Assembly (NCBI GenBank): GCA_050732575.1
Contig: JBOHRF010000237.1
Coordinates: forward strand, 1-7,912
DNA: 7,912 nucleotides
Source: JBBDWZ01 sp050732575
Lineage (GTDB): Bacteria > Gemmatimonadota > Gemmatimonadetes > Longimicrobiales > RSA9
Reading direction: 5' to 3'
Below, one piece after another: positions 6,630 to 7,912 of this stretch (position 1 is the stretch's first letter; every line of letters starts with the position of its first letter). A model generated the notes under the pieces. It saw only the letters and a list, made by a program, of their open reading frames with translations, was not told where the DNA came from and did no database searches. The position numbers and the translations under genes were made by a program.

Positions 6630-7798
6630 GGCGCCACTGCGCCGATCAGGTCGTGCGCAACCGCTCGCCAGTCTCGGCTCTGTGCGGCGCCTGCTGTTGC
6701 CCGCGCGCGCGTGGCCAACTGCGCACGGTCTTCATCCAGCGCGCACAGTAGCGCCGCCCATTGAGCAGGCGCACGCGCAGGCAGGATCCAGCCGGGCACA
6801 CCGGCATCGACCAGATCGGGGCCGCCGCTGTGAGCGCTGGCTATGAAGGGCACACCACTGGCCGCTGCCTGAGAGAGCACCACCGCAAATCCATCCTGAA
6901 TCGACGGGAGCACATGCAGGTCGGCCCAGGCATAATGCGCAGGCAATTCCGACTCCGGCACCCGGCCAATCAACTCTGCACGTTCGGCCAATCGTGGCCG
7001 GCGGGCCGCGCATTCCGCAGTGAGGGTACCCACCAGCCGGAAATGAAAGCGCGCTGCGGGCAGTGATTCCATAACCTGCAGCAGATCGAACATCCCTTTT
7101 TGATAGCTGACCGCGCCCACGAACAGTACCCGAAGAGGTTGGCCTCGTTCAATCCGTTCTGTGCGTGCCTGCACGACCGCCGGGCTGGCCTGGAAGCGCG
7201 AGGCAGCGCCCGCCAATACCACACGGCGCAATCGCTCCGCTGCTACGCCTTCATGCAGGAAAGTTTCGTAGGCAAACCGCGAAGGCACCACGATCAGGTC
7301 GGCACTTTCGTATTCCTGTTCTTCCCGCTCGATCGTCCAGTCACTCGGCTTGTGCAGGGGAACACCGACCCGCGCTTCTTCCTCGTCGAGCAAGCGCCGT
7401 TGCGTGCGGATGTGCGCGCTGCCTCGTGCCAGCACGTTGCGCGATTGGCGAGCTGCGGCGTGGCCCAGCCACTCGCCGGCCACGCCACTCCAGATATGCA
7501 CCAGATCCAGAGCCTCGCGGGCCAAGTTGTGCGCGGCCCAACCACCAAACCACGGGTTCAGCCAGCGATCCGCCTGACCACCCGCCATGCGGTTACCCAG
7601 GCGCGCCGCGACTCCGTGTGATACCAGGCTGCGGACCCGCTCTGCGGGCACGCCGAATCGGGCGGCAACTGCACGAGGGTAGTTGGTGAACAGCGTTACC
7701 TCGTGTCCGTTCTGCAACAGACCGAGCGCCAGTTCGAAGGCATGAAATCGCCCATGCACGGCAACGCCAATGCGCAATCGCGTGCGATGGTCAGGCAA
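6626..7798 (-). CDS. Divergent glycosyltransferase family 4
   Basis: This is a GT-B type glycosyltransferase of 390 aa from the TTG at 7798. The N-terminus has RIGVAVHGRFHAFELALGLL (9-28) and HEVTLFTNYP (32-41). The middle has YESADLIVVPSRFAYETFL (163-181), a pattern of GT4 enzymes. The donor half shows LFVGAVSYQKGMFDLL (225-240, with K234 at the usual KG position), LVGTLTAE (255-262) and VLPSIQDGFAVVLSQ (296-310). At the EX7E site it has D302 and Q310 instead of two Glu. A GT4 subgroup with Gln at the second position is known to me, so it may still be active. The start is uncertain: TTG at 7798 follows GGGGAG by 10 nt, TTG at 7816 gives 396 aa, and TTG at 7777 fits the family start but lacks a Shine-Dalgarno. 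The chosen start overlaps the upstream stop by 8 nt. The stop forms GTGA with the polymerase gene. Confidence 0.85.
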   Translation of the reverse strand: MPDHRTRLRIGVAVHGRFHAFELALGLLQNGHEVTLFTNYPRAVAARFGVPAERVRSLVSHGVAARLGNRMAGGQADRWLNPWFGGWAAHNLAREALDLVHIWSGVAGEWLGHAAARQSRNVLARGSAHIRTQRRLLDEEEARVGVPLHKPSDWTIEREEQEYESADLIVVPSRFAYETFLHEGVAAERLRRVVLAGAASRFQASPAVVQARTERIERGQPLRVLFVGAVSYQKGMFDLLQVMESLPAARFHFRLVGTLTAECAARRPRLAERAELIGRVPESELPAHYAWADLHVLPSIQDGFAVVLSQAAASGVPFIASAHSGGPDLVDAGVPGWILPARAPAQWAALLCALDEDRAQLATRARATAGAAQSRDWRAVAHDLIGAVAP

Positions 7799-7912
7799 GA
7801 CCGCGCGGCTCCCCAAGGCTGAGCATGGTCAGCAAGCGGTCGCGGTAGGTATTCGCGCCGCCCGTGATACGCTCGTACGCGGCCTGCGCCAGAGCACGGC
7901 ACCGTTCGGACT
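7791..7912 (-). CDS. C-terminal 39 residues of an upstream gene, probably a glycosyltransferase (partial)
   Basis: One minus-strand frame is open from the right edge to a TGA at 7791-7793 and gives 39 residues. It contains an amphipathic helix RALAQAAYERI followed by NTYRDRLLTMLSLG. The pattern of an Ala-rich helix, then T-Y-x-x-R and a final Leu-rich helix, resembles the C-terminal end of GT-B glycosyltransferases with a Glyco_trans_1_2-like (CgeB/spore-protein-like) domain, where a Tyr-x-x-Arg helix packs back on the fold. The next gene starts inside it, as with the other junctions here, which supports its being real and part of the same operon. The assignment is an inference from a short tail; a different protein type is possible. 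Confidence 0.5.
   Translation of the reverse strand, partial: SERCRALAQAAYERITGGANTYRDRLLTMLSLGEPRGLA

Noticed and set aside
1..7912. tRNA, rRNA, CRISPR array, insertion sequence, promoter or rho-independent terminator
   Set aside because: No repeat-spacer pattern, transposase, cloverleaf or hairpin followed by a T-run was seen. Genes overlap throughout, leaving no intergenic space.

Overview
The window is about 7.9 kb of high-GC DNA (roughly 60% by eye). It is filled by one minus-strand run of genes for making a lipid-linked, polymerised surface polysaccharide (O-antigen, capsule or exopolysaccharide type). The gene families fit a Proteobacterium or another Gram-negative, but nothing seen here fixes the taxon. 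GTG and TTG starts dominate.

In transcription order, from the right edge to the left, the genes are as follows. A partial gene ends at 7791 and looks like the C-terminus of a glycosyltransferase. A divergent GT4 glycosyltransferase lies at 6626-7798. A multi-pass membrane protein of Wzy polymerase type lies at 5247-6629. Two further GT4 enzymes lie at 4141-5250 and 2990-4141. A GT2 enzyme of the WaaE/KdtX-like type lies at 2121-2993. A WbuB/WcaI-like GT4 enzyme lies at 835-2124. A short monotopic phosphoglycosyl transferase of PglC/WcaJ-catalytic-domain type lies at 86-838. The start of an FAD/NAD(P)-binding oxidoreductase, with a good Shine-Dalgarno, runs off the left edge at 1-99.

The phosphoglycosyl transferase would load the first sugar-phosphate onto undecaprenyl phosphate. 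The GT4 and GT2 enzymes would then add sugars one by one on the cytoplasmic face. The Wzy-like protein would polymerise the flipped repeat units in the periplasm. No Wzx flippase, chain-length regulator, export gene or sugar-nucleotide synthesis gene is visible, so the locus must continue outside the window or use functions encoded elsewhere.

There is no intergenic DNA. With the starts chosen here every neighbouring pair overlaps. Four junctions are GTGA, one is TTGA, one is TAGTG, and the two outermost overlaps are longer. This implies one polycistronic message with translational coupling. No promoter, terminator, RNA gene, CRISPR array, insertion sequence or plus-strand gene could be supported. 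I found no clearly new system; the findings are mainly local oddities inside an otherwise recognisable polysaccharide operon.
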